From Saprospiraceae bacterium (GTDB lineage: Bacteria > Bacteroidota > Bacteroidia > Chitinophagales > Saprospiraceae): a stretch of 37,093 nucleotides of DNA. The DNA is taken from assembly GCA_029252685.1 (NCBI GenBank), contig JAQXAY010000117.1, positions 1 through 37,093 on the forward strand. Reading direction: 5' to 3'. This document shows positions 9,695 through 18,519 of this stretch, piece by piece; within the stretch, counting starts at the first letter, position 1, and each line of letters opens with the position of its first letter. The notes under the pieces were generated by a model. It had not been told where the DNA came from. It was given only the letters and a program-made list of their open reading frames with translations, and searched no databases. A program made the position numbers and the translations under genes.

Positions 9695-10741
9695 TTAGAC
9701 ATCTCTAATAGATTCACTTTTCTCAGCCCCATCTTCTTCTGATTTTTTTTGACGATCAAGTTTTTTTTGTTCTTGACGGATTTGTCTTTCTTGATCAGCT
9801 TTGTCATAGGCGATAATAATCTCCTTGACTAGACGGTGTCTGACAACGTCTTCTGCACTTAATCTGATCAGAGAAATACCTTTCACTCCGTCTAGGACAT
9901 TGATTGCCATTTTTAATCCTGATGTTACGGATCGAGGTAAATCAATCTGTGAAAGATCACCGGTTATGATACATTTTGCACTTGGCCCAAGTCGAGTCAA
10001 GAACATTTTTATTTGCATACCGGTACAGTTCTGTGCTTCATCAAGAATGATAAAAGCATCATTGAGTGTTCGCCCGCGCATGAAAGCAAGGGGAGCTATT
10101 TCAATAGTTCTATTACCGATGAAGTGTTCGATCTTATCAGCTGGCAACATATCGTAAAGTGCGTCGTAGAGTGGTCTAAGGAAAGGATCGACTTTATCTT
10201 TTAAGTCGCCAGGAAGGAATCCTAGGTTTTCACCTGCCTCCACTGCTGGTCGGGTAAGTATAATCTTTTTGACTACTCTATTTTTGAGTGCTCGGACGGC
10301 TAGCGCAACTGCTGTATACGTTTTACCTGTTCCTGCTGGTCCTACAGCAAAAACGATGTCATTGCTCTCAGAAGCCATGACTAGTTTTTTCTGGTTGACT
10401 GTCTTGGCCTTTATCGGAGTTCCTTTCTTGCCATGGACAATAGTCATGTTGTTTTTGTCTGCAGCACTTAATTTATGCTCAAAAGGATTGTTATCGTTTA
10501 GCAAGTCCTCGACAATTTGTCCAGTTAATTCGTGCTTTTCTTTAAGCATCCGAACCATTATCTCAAATTTTGCCTTTAGTTTTTGAGTCTCCTTCTTTTC
10601 TCCTACAAGTTTTAGGTTATTTCCCCTAGCTGTTATTGAGATATTTGGAGATGCTGATCGGATTATATTCAGATAGGCATTATTTTCCCCGTAAAGTTCT
10701 AGGAAGTCAATGTCTGATATGGTTAAGTTAATTTCGCTCAA
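9695..10741 (-). CDS. phoH: PhoH-family P-loop ATPase
   Basis: This 348-residue cytoplasmic ATPase has an N-terminal KH-like region (residues about 1-70), then Walker A GPAGTGKT (134-141), then Walker [10 protein letters not shown] with Asp234 and Glu235. The block [18 protein letters not shown] and the ending [15 protein letters not shown] match PhoH/YbeZ proteins. Homologues are linked to RNA metabolism and ribosome maturation together with YbeY, but no ybeY lies in this window. The tail is Lys/Glu/Asp-rich and probably disordered. The gene is divergent from the DUF62 gene across 193 bp. It leads a minus-strand run into the lipoprotein hydrolase. Confidence 0.93.
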   Translation of the reverse strand: MSEINLTISDIDFLELYGENNAYLNIIRSASPNISITARGNNLKLVGEKKETQKLKAKFEIMVRMLKEKHELTGQIVEDLLNDNNPFEHKLSAADKNNMTIVHGKKGTPIKAKTVNQKKLVMASESNDIVFAVGPAGTGKTYTAVALAVRALKNRVVKKIILTRPAVEAGENLGFLPGDLKDKVDPFLRPLYDALYDMLPADKIEHFIGNRTIEIAPLAFMRGRTLNDAFIILDEAQNCTGMQIKMFLTRLGPSAKCIITGDLSQIDLPRSVTSGLKMAINVLDGVKGISLIRLSAEDVVRHRLVKEIIIAYDKADQERQIRQEQKKLDRQKKSEEDGAEKSESIRDV

Positions 10742-10934
10742 TACCTTAAAATCTAGATTAATAATTTAAATAAATAAGAAATATGATTCTAAAAACTTAT
10801 ATTTCTTTAGTTCGCTTGAAAAATTTAATTGTGGTTATATAACAATGATAATTTAAAAACAGTTGCTCATAAACACAAACATAAGAGACAATATTTTAAG
10901 AGAACATTAATAATACCAAAGAGAGGCATAAATA

Positions 10935-11723
10935 ATGAGAATTCTAACTTTGACGAGTGATGCTGGATTGAATAGCCACTATATAGGTGCTATTAAGGGA
11001 GCTGCCCTTTGCGCTTCTGAAATGCAATTGCTTCCTATTGATATTAATCACCAGATTCCTGCTTTTGATATAGTTCGGGCTGCTTACGCTGTGAAAAATT
11101 ACTTTATACACTATCCCAAGAGCAGTATTCATGTTGTTTCAGTCAATGATTTTTATGGTGACAAACCTTCCATATTGTTGGTAAAGGATAAGGGACATTA
11201 TTTTATTCTTCCCGACAATGGTATAATCACACTGATCTTCGAGATCTTGCCTACGCAAATTCGTAGGTATGAATTGAATATGAAAGATAGATCGCCTTTG
11301 ATAAGTTGTTTAAAAGGTATTGTGGAGGATCTTTTTTCTGATAAAACTTGGAGTAAACACGGGAAGGCTGCGCGATCTGTAAATCAAGGCTTGAGTTTCC
11401 AGCCAGTCATAGATTCCGATCGGATTCGTGGAACAGTTATTTTTATAGACAATTACGGCAATGTGGTAGTGAATGTTCACAAACTACTATTTGAATCTGT
11501 CTTTGATGGGAAAGAAGTAGTTATTTACTTTAAGCAAAATGATCCAATCAAAGGTTTAAGTTTGAGCTATAATGATGTTGAACTTGGAGAACCTCTTTGT
11601 CATTTCAATTCTTCAAATTTATTGGAATTGTCTGTGAATATGGGAAGTGCTAGTACACTCTTAGGGCTCAATATAGACGACCTGATACAGGTAGAACTAG
11701 CAGTAGTAAAAGAAAAAGTATGA
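10935..11723 (+). CDS. Divergent SAM hydroxide adenosyltransferase family (DUF62) protein
   Basis: This 262-residue protein has the two-domain layout of the SAM hydrolase/fluorinase family: LTSDAGLNSHYIGAIKG (6-22, cf. LTTDFG), DINHQIPAFDI (36-46), LPDNG (92-96), and a C-terminal half with FIDNYGNVVVNV (170-181) and MGSASTLLGL (236-245). Family members hydrolyse S-adenosylmethionine to adenosine and methionine. The usual VDPGVGTxR stretch that carries the Asp and Arg of the family triad is replaced here by VNDFYGDKP (70-78), and I do not see the FHGRD histidine motif. The activity may therefore be changed or lost. The stop overlaps the next start as ATGA. Confidence 0.8.
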   Translation: MRILTLTSDAGLNSHYIGAIKGAALCASEMQLLPIDINHQIPAFDIVRAAYAVKNYFIHYPKSSIHVVSVNDFYGDKPSILLVKDKGHYFILPDNGIITLIFEILPTQIRRYELNMKDRSPLISCLKGIVEDLFSDKTWSKHGKAARSVNQGLSFQPVIDSDRIRGTVIFIDNYGNVVVNVHKLLFESVFDGKEVVIYFKQNDPIKGLSLSYNDVELGEPLCHFNSSNLLELSVNMGSASTLLGLNIDDLIQVELAVVKEKV

Positions 11724-12013
11724 TACAGCGCATTGTGCGAATGGAATTCAGAGTTGAGGAAATAGAATCCTTTAAAGCTCTTTTTGTAGAGATAAAGGAT
11801 AAAATAAGAGCCTTTGAAGGCTGTAATTCACTGAAACTCTTGCAAGATGTTGATAAGCCCTTTATCTTCTTTACCTATAGTGTTTGGGATTCTGAATTGG
11901 ATCTGAATAATTACAGAAACTCTGAATTGTTTGGGAAGGTTTGGAAAGCCACTAAATCTAAATTTGCTGGTCGCGCGGAAGCTTGGTCAACTAACTTATT
12001 GCATGAATTGTAA
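11720..12013 (+). CDS. Small ABM/ferredoxin-fold protein (putative antibiotic biosynthesis monooxygenase family)
   Basis: This 97-residue single-domain protein has the typical pattern of the ABM-type dimeric alpha-beta barrel: IVRMEFRVEEIESF, then IRAFEGCNSLKLLQDVD, then FFTYSVWDSELDLNNYR, then SELFGKVWKATK. Related small proteins act as quinol monooxygenases or haem-binding enzymes, and many have no known role. The catalytic function here is not established. The ATG overlaps the DUF62 stop (ATGA), so translation is probably coupled, and aroB starts 8 bp after its stop. Confidence 0.75.
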   Translation: MIQRIVRMEFRVEEIESFKALFVEIKDKIRAFEGCNSLKLLQDVDKPFIFFTYSVWDSELDLNNYRNSELFGKVWKATKSKFAGRAEAWSTNLLHEL

Positions 12014-12021
12014 CTAATTCT

Positions 12022-13122
12022 ATGGAATTAATAGAACTTATAGATTCGACTATTCTTTCAGGATATGAAGCCTGGGAAAAATTAGAGGAACTGATTCAAG
12101 GAGGCCCTTGGACAACCTGTGCTGTTCTTGTTGACGAGAATACAAATAAGTTTTGTTTGCCCGCATTCAAAGAACTGCTGCCGGCTATTGACTTTGAGGT
12201 CATTGAAATACCTTCCGGAGAAAAGCATAAGACTTTGAATACCTGCAACTCTATTTGGAAGGACATGATGCATTATAATTTAGATCGTAAATCTCTTTGT
12301 TTCAACCTCGGAGGAGGCGTGATAGGAGATATGGGTGGCTTTTGTGCCTCGACTTATATGCGTGGTATTGATTTTGTCCAAATTCCTACCACCTTATTGT
12401 CAATGGTTGATGCCTCTGTAGGGTCCAAACTTGGAGTGGATTTTGAGGGCTATAAAAATATGATCGGGATGTTTAATGATCCAGATCTTGTAATGATACA
12501 CGGTAGTTTTTTAAATACACTGCCAGCAAGTGAATTACGATCTGGTTATGCAGAGATGCTTAAACATCTTTTGATTGCGGATATCGATAGCTGGGAGAAG
12601 TATAGCGCCGCTTATGACTGGAGAGATAATATAGACTTAGAGAATATTCTGCATTCAGTGCGTATCAAGAAAAGTTTTGTAGAGGAGGATCCCTACGAAC
12701 AAGGTGTTCGGAAAGCATTGAATTTTGGCCATACCTTTGGTCATGCGATTGAGAGTTTAGGAATGGAGTCCGATGATTTTGTGCATTTAAAACACGGCGA
12801 TGCAGTAGCCCTAGGTATGGTGTTCGCAAATATAATCGCGCATGAAAAGGACATGCTAAGCATGGAGGAGATGGAGGAAATTAATGACTACCTGTTTTCT
12901 GTATATAAGCCAATTGAGGTTCCAAAGCCATTCTGGGAAGATATATTTGCTTATATCGTTAAGGATAAGAAAAATCAAAGAGGGTCTATATTGATGACTT
13001 TGCTTGAAGAAATAGGTGTCGTTCGGGTAAATATCGAGGTCAGCCCCGAAGAAATATTTTTTGCATTATCTGCCTACAATGCATTGGTAGCTGCCACTAA
13101 AAAAAGCAAAAGCGATTCCTGA
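12022..13122 (+). CDS. aroB: 3-dehydroquinate synthase
   Basis: This 366-residue enzyme performs the second step of the shikimate pathway, converting DAHP to 3-dehydroquinate with NAD and a divalent metal. NAD-binding GGGVIGDMGGF spans 97-107. Next comes PTTLLSMVDASVGSK (122-136). The metal ligands are Glu178 (SGYAEMLK), His237 (NFGHTFGHAIES) and His258 (LKHGDAVALGM). Length and motif order are normal. It is the third gene of a tight plus-strand set (gaps of -4 and 8 bp). The last codons and the TGA stop lie inside the bidirectional terminator that closes the unit. Confidence 0.95.
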   Translation: MELIELIDSTILSGYEAWEKLEELIQGGPWTTCAVLVDENTNKFCLPAFKELLPAIDFEVIEIPSGEKHKTLNTCNSIWKDMMHYNLDRKSLCFNLGGGVIGDMGGFCASTYMRGIDFVQIPTTLLSMVDASVGSKLGVDFEGYKNMIGMFNDPDLVMIHGSFLNTLPASELRSGYAEMLKHLLIADIDSWEKYSAAYDWRDNIDLENILHSVRIKKSFVEEDPYEQGVRKALNFGHTFGHAIESLGMESDDFVHLKHGDAVALGMVFANIIAHEKDMLSMEEMEEINDYLFSVYKPIEVPKPFWEDIFAYIVKDKKNQRGSILMTLLEEIGVVRVNIEVSPEEIFFALSAYNALVAATKKSKSDS

Positions 13123-13135
13123 TGGAATCGCTTTT
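13108..13135. terminator. Bidirectional terminator between aroB and the DUF5606 gene
   Basis: A 12-bp perfect stem AAAAGCGATTCC / GGAATCGCTTTT (13108-13119 with 13124-13135) encloses the loop TGAT and is followed by a run of eight T. The reverse strand also has T-rich sequence after the stem. The aroB stop codon TGA (13120-13122) occupies the loop, and the stop of the convergent gene (13138-13140) directly follows the T-run. Confidence 0.92.
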
Positions 13136-13137
13136 TT

Positions 13138-13560
13138 TTATTCTGCTTCTTTAGTTTCTTCAACTTCTTCTTCCTCTTGTGATAGTAAGTTTCTTTCGTT
13201 TAGGAAAATAAACCATTTGATCACTTTTTTGATATCTCCAGAACTTACCTGGTCTCTATCAAAGTCAGGCAGTACATCTGCAAAATATTCTCTGAGTTCT
13301 TCAGGCTTTGAATTTGGATTTACTGGAGGATTATCTTCTAGTTGATCCATCATGTTTGAGAAAACCTTTGATAATTCTGTTGAATCATCATCTGTATAAA
13401 TTGCGATTGACTCAAGAGGCGTAAATTGATGCCTTCTTGATGGCGCAAACTTTTTCTTACCGGTATCTAAGTCCTCAATGATCAAACCATTATTCCTGTT
13501 ACCTGCAATTTTAAAAACTCCAGATATTCCACTTACTGCAATGAGATCTTTTAAATTCAT
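13138..13560 (-). CDS. DUF5606 family protein
   Basis: This is a 140-residue conserved Bacteroidota protein of unknown function. The N-terminal MNLKDLIAVSGISGVFKIAG, then NNGLIIEDLDTGKKKFAP and HQFTPLESIAIYTD, matches DUF5606. The first 70 residues look like a small beta-rich (SH3-like) domain. Residues 100-130 form a helix-rich part, FDRDQVSSGDIKKVIKWF, and the tail is a Glu-rich disordered stretch. It starts 28 bp after the stop of the E1 fusion gene on the same strand, so it is probably co-transcribed with it. It has no signal peptide, so it is cytoplasmic. No catalytic residues can be proposed. Confidence 0.82.
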   Translation of the reverse strand: MNLKDLIAVSGISGVFKIAGNRNNGLIIEDLDTGKKKFAPSRRHQFTPLESIAIYTDDDSTELSKVFSNMMDQLEDNPPVNPNSKPEELREYFADVLPDFDRDQVSSGDIKKVIKWFIFLNERNLLSQEEEEVEETKEAE

Positions 13561-13588
13561 ATCTACTTTTTATAATAATGGGAGCTGC

Positions 13589-15589
13589 TTAATAGCTCAT
13601 TAATTTCTTTAATTGTTCTTTTAGGCGTTCTATTGGAAGAAACTGTTCTTCCAATGCTTTCGCAAATGGGAAAGGTGTATCTAAACTCGCAACACGCATT
13701 ACCGGAGCATCAAGATGCTCAAAAAGGTGTTCAGAAATATGAGCAGATAATTCCCCGCCGATTCCTCCTAATAGGGTATCCTCGTGCAAAATTAAAACTT
13801 TATTTGTCTTTTTCACAGATTGTTCAATGGCATCGTAGTCCAATGGAAGCAGTGTTCTTAAGTCAATAATATCTGCTTGAATATTCATTTCAGCACATAT
13901 TTTTTCTGCCCAATGTACACCCATACCATATGTGATTATACTTAGATCTTCTCCTTCCGTGGCCCAACGAGCTTTTCCAAACTCAATAGTGTAAGGTTCA
14001 TCAGGTACCTCCGAGCTTATAGATCTATATAGAGCCTTATGTTCAAAGAACATAACAGGATTTGGATCTTCAAAAGAGGTCATCAATAGACCCTTTGCAT
14101 CTTCTGGTGTTGATGGATAAGCGATCTTAAGTCCTGGTGTATGGAAGAACCATGCTTCATTACTTTGTGAATGGAAAGGACCTGCTCCTACACCACCACC
14201 GGTAGGCATACGTATTACAACATCTGCTTTTTGTCCCCAGCGATAGTGGAGTTTAGCAAGATTATTTGTGATCTGGTTGAATCCGCAGGTTACGAAATCA
14301 GCAAATTGCATTTCTACCATTGCTTTACCACCCTTTAAACTTAGACCAAGGGCAGCACCAATTACGGCACTCTCACACAAAGGAGTATTCCTTACTCGCT
14401 CTTTTCCAAACTCTTTATAAAATCCATCTGTGATCTTGAATACACCACCATAATCAGAAATATCCTGACCCATTAATACAAGGTTTGGATGTCTTTGCAT
14501 GGATTGACGAAGACCATCTGAGATTGCATCTACAAGTCGTTTCTCAGTCTTCTTTGATGGATCTGCTTTTATTGGCAGATAATTGAAAGGCGCATATACA
14601 TCTTCAAGTTCTTCTTGGAGGTCAGCTTCTACTGGCGGCATGTTGAAGGCTAGTTCAACATTCTCGTTTATTGAACGCTTGACTTCAGCTCTGAAATTTT
14701 CGATGTATGCTTTGTCAATAATCTTTTCTTCCAAGAGGAATTCTTCGAAATTAGAGATCGGGTCCTTAAGGGCCCACATATCCATAAGTTCTTTAGGAAC
14801 ATATTTTGTGCCTGAAGCTTCCTCATGCCCTCTCATTCTGAATGTTTTACATTCTAGAAAAATAGGCTCAGGATTCTTGCGCATAGATGTGGCAAGTTTC
14901 TTTATTGTGGAGTATACCTCAAGGATATTATTTCCATCAATACTGTATCCTTTCATGCCATAACCTTTCGCTCTATCGACAAGGTCCTTACAATTATATT
15001 GCTCATTTACAGGTGTGGATAAGCCATACCCGTTGTTTTCAATGACAAATATTACTGGTAGCTGCCAAACAGATGCAACATTCAAGGCTTCGTGAAACTC
15101 ACCTTGTGAGGTAGCACCATCTCCTGTAAAAGCAAGAGATACTTTTGCTTCACCATTTAATTTATGAGATAAACCAACTCCAGAAGCTAGAGATAGTTGA
15201 GGTCCAAGATGTGATATCATCCCAACAATACCGTGCTCCATAGCACCAAAGTGGAAGGAGCGATCACGCCCTTTTGTATATCCTGCATCTTTTCCCTGCC
15301 ATTGAGCAAAAAGATTTTCTAATGGCATATTCCTACTGGTGAATACTCCCAGGTTTCTATGCATAGTAAAGATGAGCTCATCAGCATCAAGTGCCATAGT
15401 AGCACCTACAGAAATTGCCTCCTGTCCGATACCCGAGAACCATTTTGAAATTCTTCCCTGTCGAAGCAGGATAAGCATCTTCTCTTCAATTAATCTAGGC
15501 CTTAAAAGACCTTCGTAAAGATCAATCAGTTGTTTTTTACTGATCTTCCCTTTCTTATAATTAATTTGATCTTGTTTTACGTTCGCCAT
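13589..15589 (-). CDS. Fused 2-oxoacid dehydrogenase E1 component, alpha and beta subunits
   Basis: This 666-residue thiamine-diphosphate enzyme decarboxylates a 2-oxoacid and passes the acyl group to the E2 lipoyl domain. Residues 1-320 form the alpha part, with MHRNLGVF, GRDRSFHFG, the TPP/Mg motif GDGATSQGEFHEALN (156-170) and VIENNGYGLSTP. Residues about 345-666 form the beta part, with MGQDISDYGGVFKIT, TPLCESAVIGAALGLSLKG, MPTGGGVGAGPFHSQS and PSTPEDAKGLL. In most bacteria the two are separate genes; the fusion is common in Bacteroidota. Similarity is closest to branched-chain or general oxoacid E1 enzymes, so the substrate (pyruvate or branched-chain) is not settled. No E2 or E3 gene is in the window. 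Confidence 0.93.
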   Translation of the reverse strand: MANVKQDQINYKKGKISKKQLIDLYEGLLRPRLIEEKMLILLRQGRISKWFSGIGQEAISVGATMALDADELIFTMHRNLGVFTSRNMPLENLFAQWQGKDAGYTKGRDRSFHFGAMEHGIVGMISHLGPQLSLASGVGLSHKLNGEAKVSLAFTGDGATSQGEFHEALNVASVWQLPVIFVIENNGYGLSTPVNEQYNCKDLVDRAKGYGMKGYSIDGNNILEVYSTIKKLATSMRKNPEPIFLECKTFRMRGHEEASGTKYVPKELMDMWALKDPISNFEEFLLEEKIIDKAYIENFRAEVKRSINENVELAFNMPPVEADLQEELEDVYAPFNYLPIKADPSKKTEKRLVDAISDGLRQSMQRHPNLVLMGQDISDYGGVFKITDGFYKEFGKERVRNTPLCESAVIGAALGLSLKGGKAMVEMQFADFVTCGFNQITNNLAKLHYRWGQKADVVIRMPTGGGVGAGPFHSQSNEAWFFHTPGLKIAYPSTPEDAKGLLMTSFEDPNPVMFFEHKALYRSISSEVPDEPYTIEFGKARWATEGEDLSIITYGMGVHWAEKICAEMNIQADIIDLRTLLPLDYDAIEQSVKKTNKVLILHEDTLLGGIGGELSAHISEHLFEHLDAPVMRVASLDTPFPFAKALEEQFLPIERLKEQLKKLMSY

Positions 15590-15626
15590 GGGCTATACTA
15601 TGTAATACACATTTTAATATGAATCG

Positions 15627-15634
15627 CAAAGGTA
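15627..15634 (-). promoter_or_regulatory. Possible -7 element of the E1/DUF5606 unit
   Basis: The minus strand reads TACCTTTG, an exact TAnnTTTG match, 37 bases before the E1 start codon. The -33 region has only a poor TTTTC match. It is the only good candidate in the 269-bp divergent gap 15590-15858, which otherwise holds AT-rich sequence and short GTGG/CCAC inverted repeats but no gene. Confidence 0.35.
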
Positions 15635-15858
15635 ATAGAAATTTACTGCGAAAAGCACTCTATTGTAAAGTATTAAGCTCTTTTTTTAGTATATAAATAA
15701 GGATTTTAATTTTTTTGCGTTTGCAATACTGTAAGCTTACCACACAATAAAAGCATGTGGAAAGATTGTGGTCATATTTTTACCACATTCGTATATTTAT
15801 AGCGACTTTTATATACAATATAACCTTGATCACTAAGCAGAGCTAAAATTAGTTCATC

Positions 15859-18486
15859 ATGAGTATGGAGCATAATACACCAGATACAGACCTACCAAAC
15901 GAAGGGGATGAGCACAAGGAAGTGCTATCTAAAGATGAATTGCGAGAGCAACGAATGCCGAAGTATAGACGTATAATCAAACGTACATGGTTGCTAATTG
16001 TAGCTGGTATAGTTGGTTTTTTTGCATTCTTTGTATTCTTATCTTTTGGTGACCTTCCTGATACCAAAGAACTCGAAAATCCTAAAAGTGTTTTGGCGAC
16101 CGAAGTTATTGGAATTGATGGCTCTGTACTTGGGCGTTTCTTTATCGAAAACAGGGTTAAGATAAGCTATGATTCCTTGTCTGAAAATGTAAAACAGGCA
16201 CTTGTAGCTACTGAAGATGCTCGATTCTTTGAACATTCTGGGATTGATTTTAGAGCATTGGCTCGAGTTTTTGTTAAAACCATACTCGGTGGAGATAAAA
16301 GTGGTGGAGGTGGCTCCACGATCACTCAACAACTTTCGAAGCTCTTATTTACAGATAATGCATCCAGACATATAGTGGAGCGTGCTATGCAAAAATTCAG
16401 AGAGTGGATTATATCTGTTCAGTTGGAGCGGAAATATACCAAAGGTGAGATCATGGCCATGTACCTGAACAAATTCGACTTCTTGAATGATGGAGATGGT
16501 ATACAGGCTGCTTCGGAAGTGTATTTCGGAAAGCCACAAAGCGAACTGACTATTGAAGAGGCCGCAATGCTTGTGGGGATGTTGAAAAATCCATCCCTTT
16601 TCAATCCGGTTTCTCAGCTGAAGTGGAAAAGAGATACGACTATCCACCGTAGAGAAGTTGTATTGTTTCAAATGAAAAACAAAGGGTTCATCTCGCAAGT
16701 GCAGTATGACTCCCTTCGCCAGGTGCCTTATGATGGGACAACATTCAAAACAAAGACCCATAATGATGGTCCTGCTCAGTACTTCAGAGGTGAGTTATCT
16801 AAGAAGGTTCAGTCAATTTTGAATAAAGAACAGCATAGAAAACCCGACGGAACAAAATATAATATCTATAGAGATGGATTGAAGATTTATACGACGATTG
16901 ATCCTATCATACAAAATCATATGGAAACTGCTCTTGTAGACCACATGAGCGACCAGCAGAATAAATTCAATAAACATTGGAAAAGGAAACGTAAAAGTCC
17001 TTGGGATTATAAGGAAAAGGATACAAGTGATGCTGAAATGCGAGCTCGGAAATCGAAAAAAGCACGCATGATACGCGAGTCTGATCGTTATCAGCGTATG
17101 CGAATAACAATGATGGCAGAGGTTACTACAGCTATTGAAAAGGAAAACGATGGCGCTTTACTCCGTCCTGTCGATATCACTCGTATGCTTAAAGAGGAAA
17201 AGACAGGGAAAGAGTTTGCCGCTTTGCTTAAGAAGGAGTATATCTCCAAAAAGATGGTTAAGAATTATCTGGCTACTATGAAATCAGATACATGGGCCGC
17301 ATATAAAAAGCAAAATGAAAAGTTTCTCTTAGAAAGTAAAAAGGCTTTTGATACTCCCGTAAAGATGAAAGTGTTTACTTACGAGAACAGGGATTTCATT
17401 AAAGATACCATCATGTCTCCACTGGACTCTCTATTGTATCATCACAACTTTCTTCAACTAGGGTCTCTAGCCGTTGATCCTAAATCAGGCTATGTAAAAG
17501 GCTGGATTGGGGGGATTAATTACAGGTACTTCAAGTACGATCACGTAACTTCTGATAGGCAGGTAGGTTCCACTTTTAAGCCATTTATTTATGCTACAGC
17601 AATAGATAATCTAAGTATTTCTCCATGTATGGAGGTCTACGATCGAGCGCAAACTATCTTCCCTGAGGAAGGTCAGTTTGGTTTATTAGAGCCGTGGACA
17701 CCAGCAAACTCTGATGGAAAGTATTCTGGAGAGCTAATTTCTCTGAAGGATGGACTAAAAAAATCTTTGAATACAGTTTCAGTAAACTTGATGAAAAAAC
17801 TCGGTAATGTTGATCTAGTTGTAAACCTTGTTAATCAATTGGGTATTCAATCGGATAAGATTCCGCGCTCACCTTCCATTTGTTTAGGAGCTTCAGATCT
17901 TTCAGTGATGGATATGTCAGGAGCGTATACTGCCTTTGCAAATAAAGGACAATACACAAAGCCAATTTACTTACTGAAAATAGAAGATATGAACGGTAAG
18001 GTTATTTATTCAGATCAGTCCATTCCACAGCAGGCAATTGCTGAGAATAAGAATTATGTAATGGTAGAGATGCTTCGATATGCAGCAGAAGGTACTGTTC
18101 AATATCAACATAAATTAAAAACTCAGTTGGGAGGAAAGACCGGAACTACTAACGACTATACAGATGGTTGGTTCATGGGGATAACTCCTAATCTGGTAAT
18201 CGGTACCTGGGTTGGAGGGGATGACCGTTGGATTCGTTTTACAACTATAGGTGATGGACAAGGTTCAAGAATGGCAAGACCTTATTTTGGGAAAGTTCTT
18301 GAACTTATTGAAAAGGATTCCTTGCCTGGGTTTGGTGTAGATGCTGAGTTTGAAGTGCCGCAGGGAGATATAGGCATCGAATTGGACTGTGAAGAATATC
18401 AGCGAATAAATCAAGGAATAGATATCAATGATCCAGATGAGTTTAACGAGGAAGAAGAGGAGGAAGATGAAGATGATTGGGGATAA
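15859..18486 (+). CDS. Class A penicillin-binding protein (PBP1A-like glycosyltransferase/transpeptidase)
   Basis: This 875-residue peptidoglycan synthase has a cytoplasmic tail of about 42 residues, one membrane segment (43-62), then a GT51 glycosyltransferase with ATEDARFFEHSGID (catalytic Glu119) and GGSTITQQL (152-160). The transpeptidase has Ser571 and Lys574 in GSTFKPF, SLN (636-638) and KTGTT (760-764). Residues about 362-530 form a long insert between the modules, rich in Lys and Arg. The C-terminus is strongly acidic (EEEEEEDEDDWG). It polymerises and cross-links glycan strands at the outer face of the inner membrane. Two ATGs lie six bases apart; I used the first. It stands alone and ends in a bidirectional terminator. 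Confidence 0.95.
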   Translation: MSMEHNTPDTDLPNEGDEHKEVLSKDELREQRMPKYRRIIKRTWLLIVAGIVGFFAFFVFLSFGDLPDTKELENPKSVLATEVIGIDGSVLGRFFIENRVKISYDSLSENVKQALVATEDARFFEHSGIDFRALARVFVKTILGGDKSGGGGSTITQQLSKLLFTDNASRHIVERAMQKFREWIISVQLERKYTKGEIMAMYLNKFDFLNDGDGIQAASEVYFGKPQSELTIEEAAMLVGMLKNPSLFNPVSQLKWKRDTTIHRREVVLFQMKNKGFISQVQYDSLRQVPYDGTTFKTKTHNDGPAQYFRGELSKKVQSILNKEQHRKPDGTKYNIYRDGLKIYTTIDPIIQNHMETALVDHMSDQQNKFNKHWKRKRKSPWDYKEKDTSDAEMRARKSKKARMIRESDRYQRMRITMMAEVTTAIEKENDGALLRPVDITRMLKEEKTGKEFAALLKKEYISKKMVKNYLATMKSDTWAAYKKQNEKFLLESKKAFDTPVKMKVFTYENRDFIKDTIMSPLDSLLYHHNFLQLGSLAVDPKSGYVKGWIGGINYRYFKYDHVTSDRQVGSTFKPFIYATAIDNLSISPCMEVYDRAQTIFPEEGQFGLLEPWTPANSDGKYSGELISLKDGLKKSLNTVSVNLMKKLGNVDLVVNLVNQLGIQSDKIPRSPSICLGASDLSVMDMSGAYTAFANKGQYTKPIYLLKIEDMNGKVIYSDQSIPQQAIAENKNYVMVEMLRYAAEGTVQYQHKLKTQLGGKTGTTNDYTDGWFMGITPNLVIGTWVGGDDRWIRFTTIGDGQGSRMARPYFGKVLELIEKDSLPGFGVDAEFEVPQGDIGIELDCEEYQRINQGIDINDPDEFNEEEEEEDEDDWG

Positions 18487-18488
18487 AA

Positions 18489-18519
18489 AAAAGAGGCTGA
18501 ATTTCAGCCTCTTTTTTTT
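18489..18519. terminator. Bidirectional terminator between the PBP and TPR genes
   Basis: The stem AAAAGAGGCTGA (18489-18500) pairs with TCAGCCTCTTTT (18504-18515) around a three-base loop, and eight T follow. A-tracts on the other side make it work for the minus strand too. It occupies nearly all of the 31-bp gap between the two convergent stop codons. Confidence 0.92.

Noticed and set aside
10876-10883. TATGTTTG on the minus strand as a phoH promoter
   Set aside because: The -7 match is exact but no -33 element is present, and it lies about 135 bases from the start codon.
15720-15806. CCACA/TGTGG and TGTGGT/ACCACA inverted repeats before the penicillin-binding protein
   Set aside because: Arms are only 5-6 bp in AT-rich DNA and several alternative pairings exist, so chance is likely.
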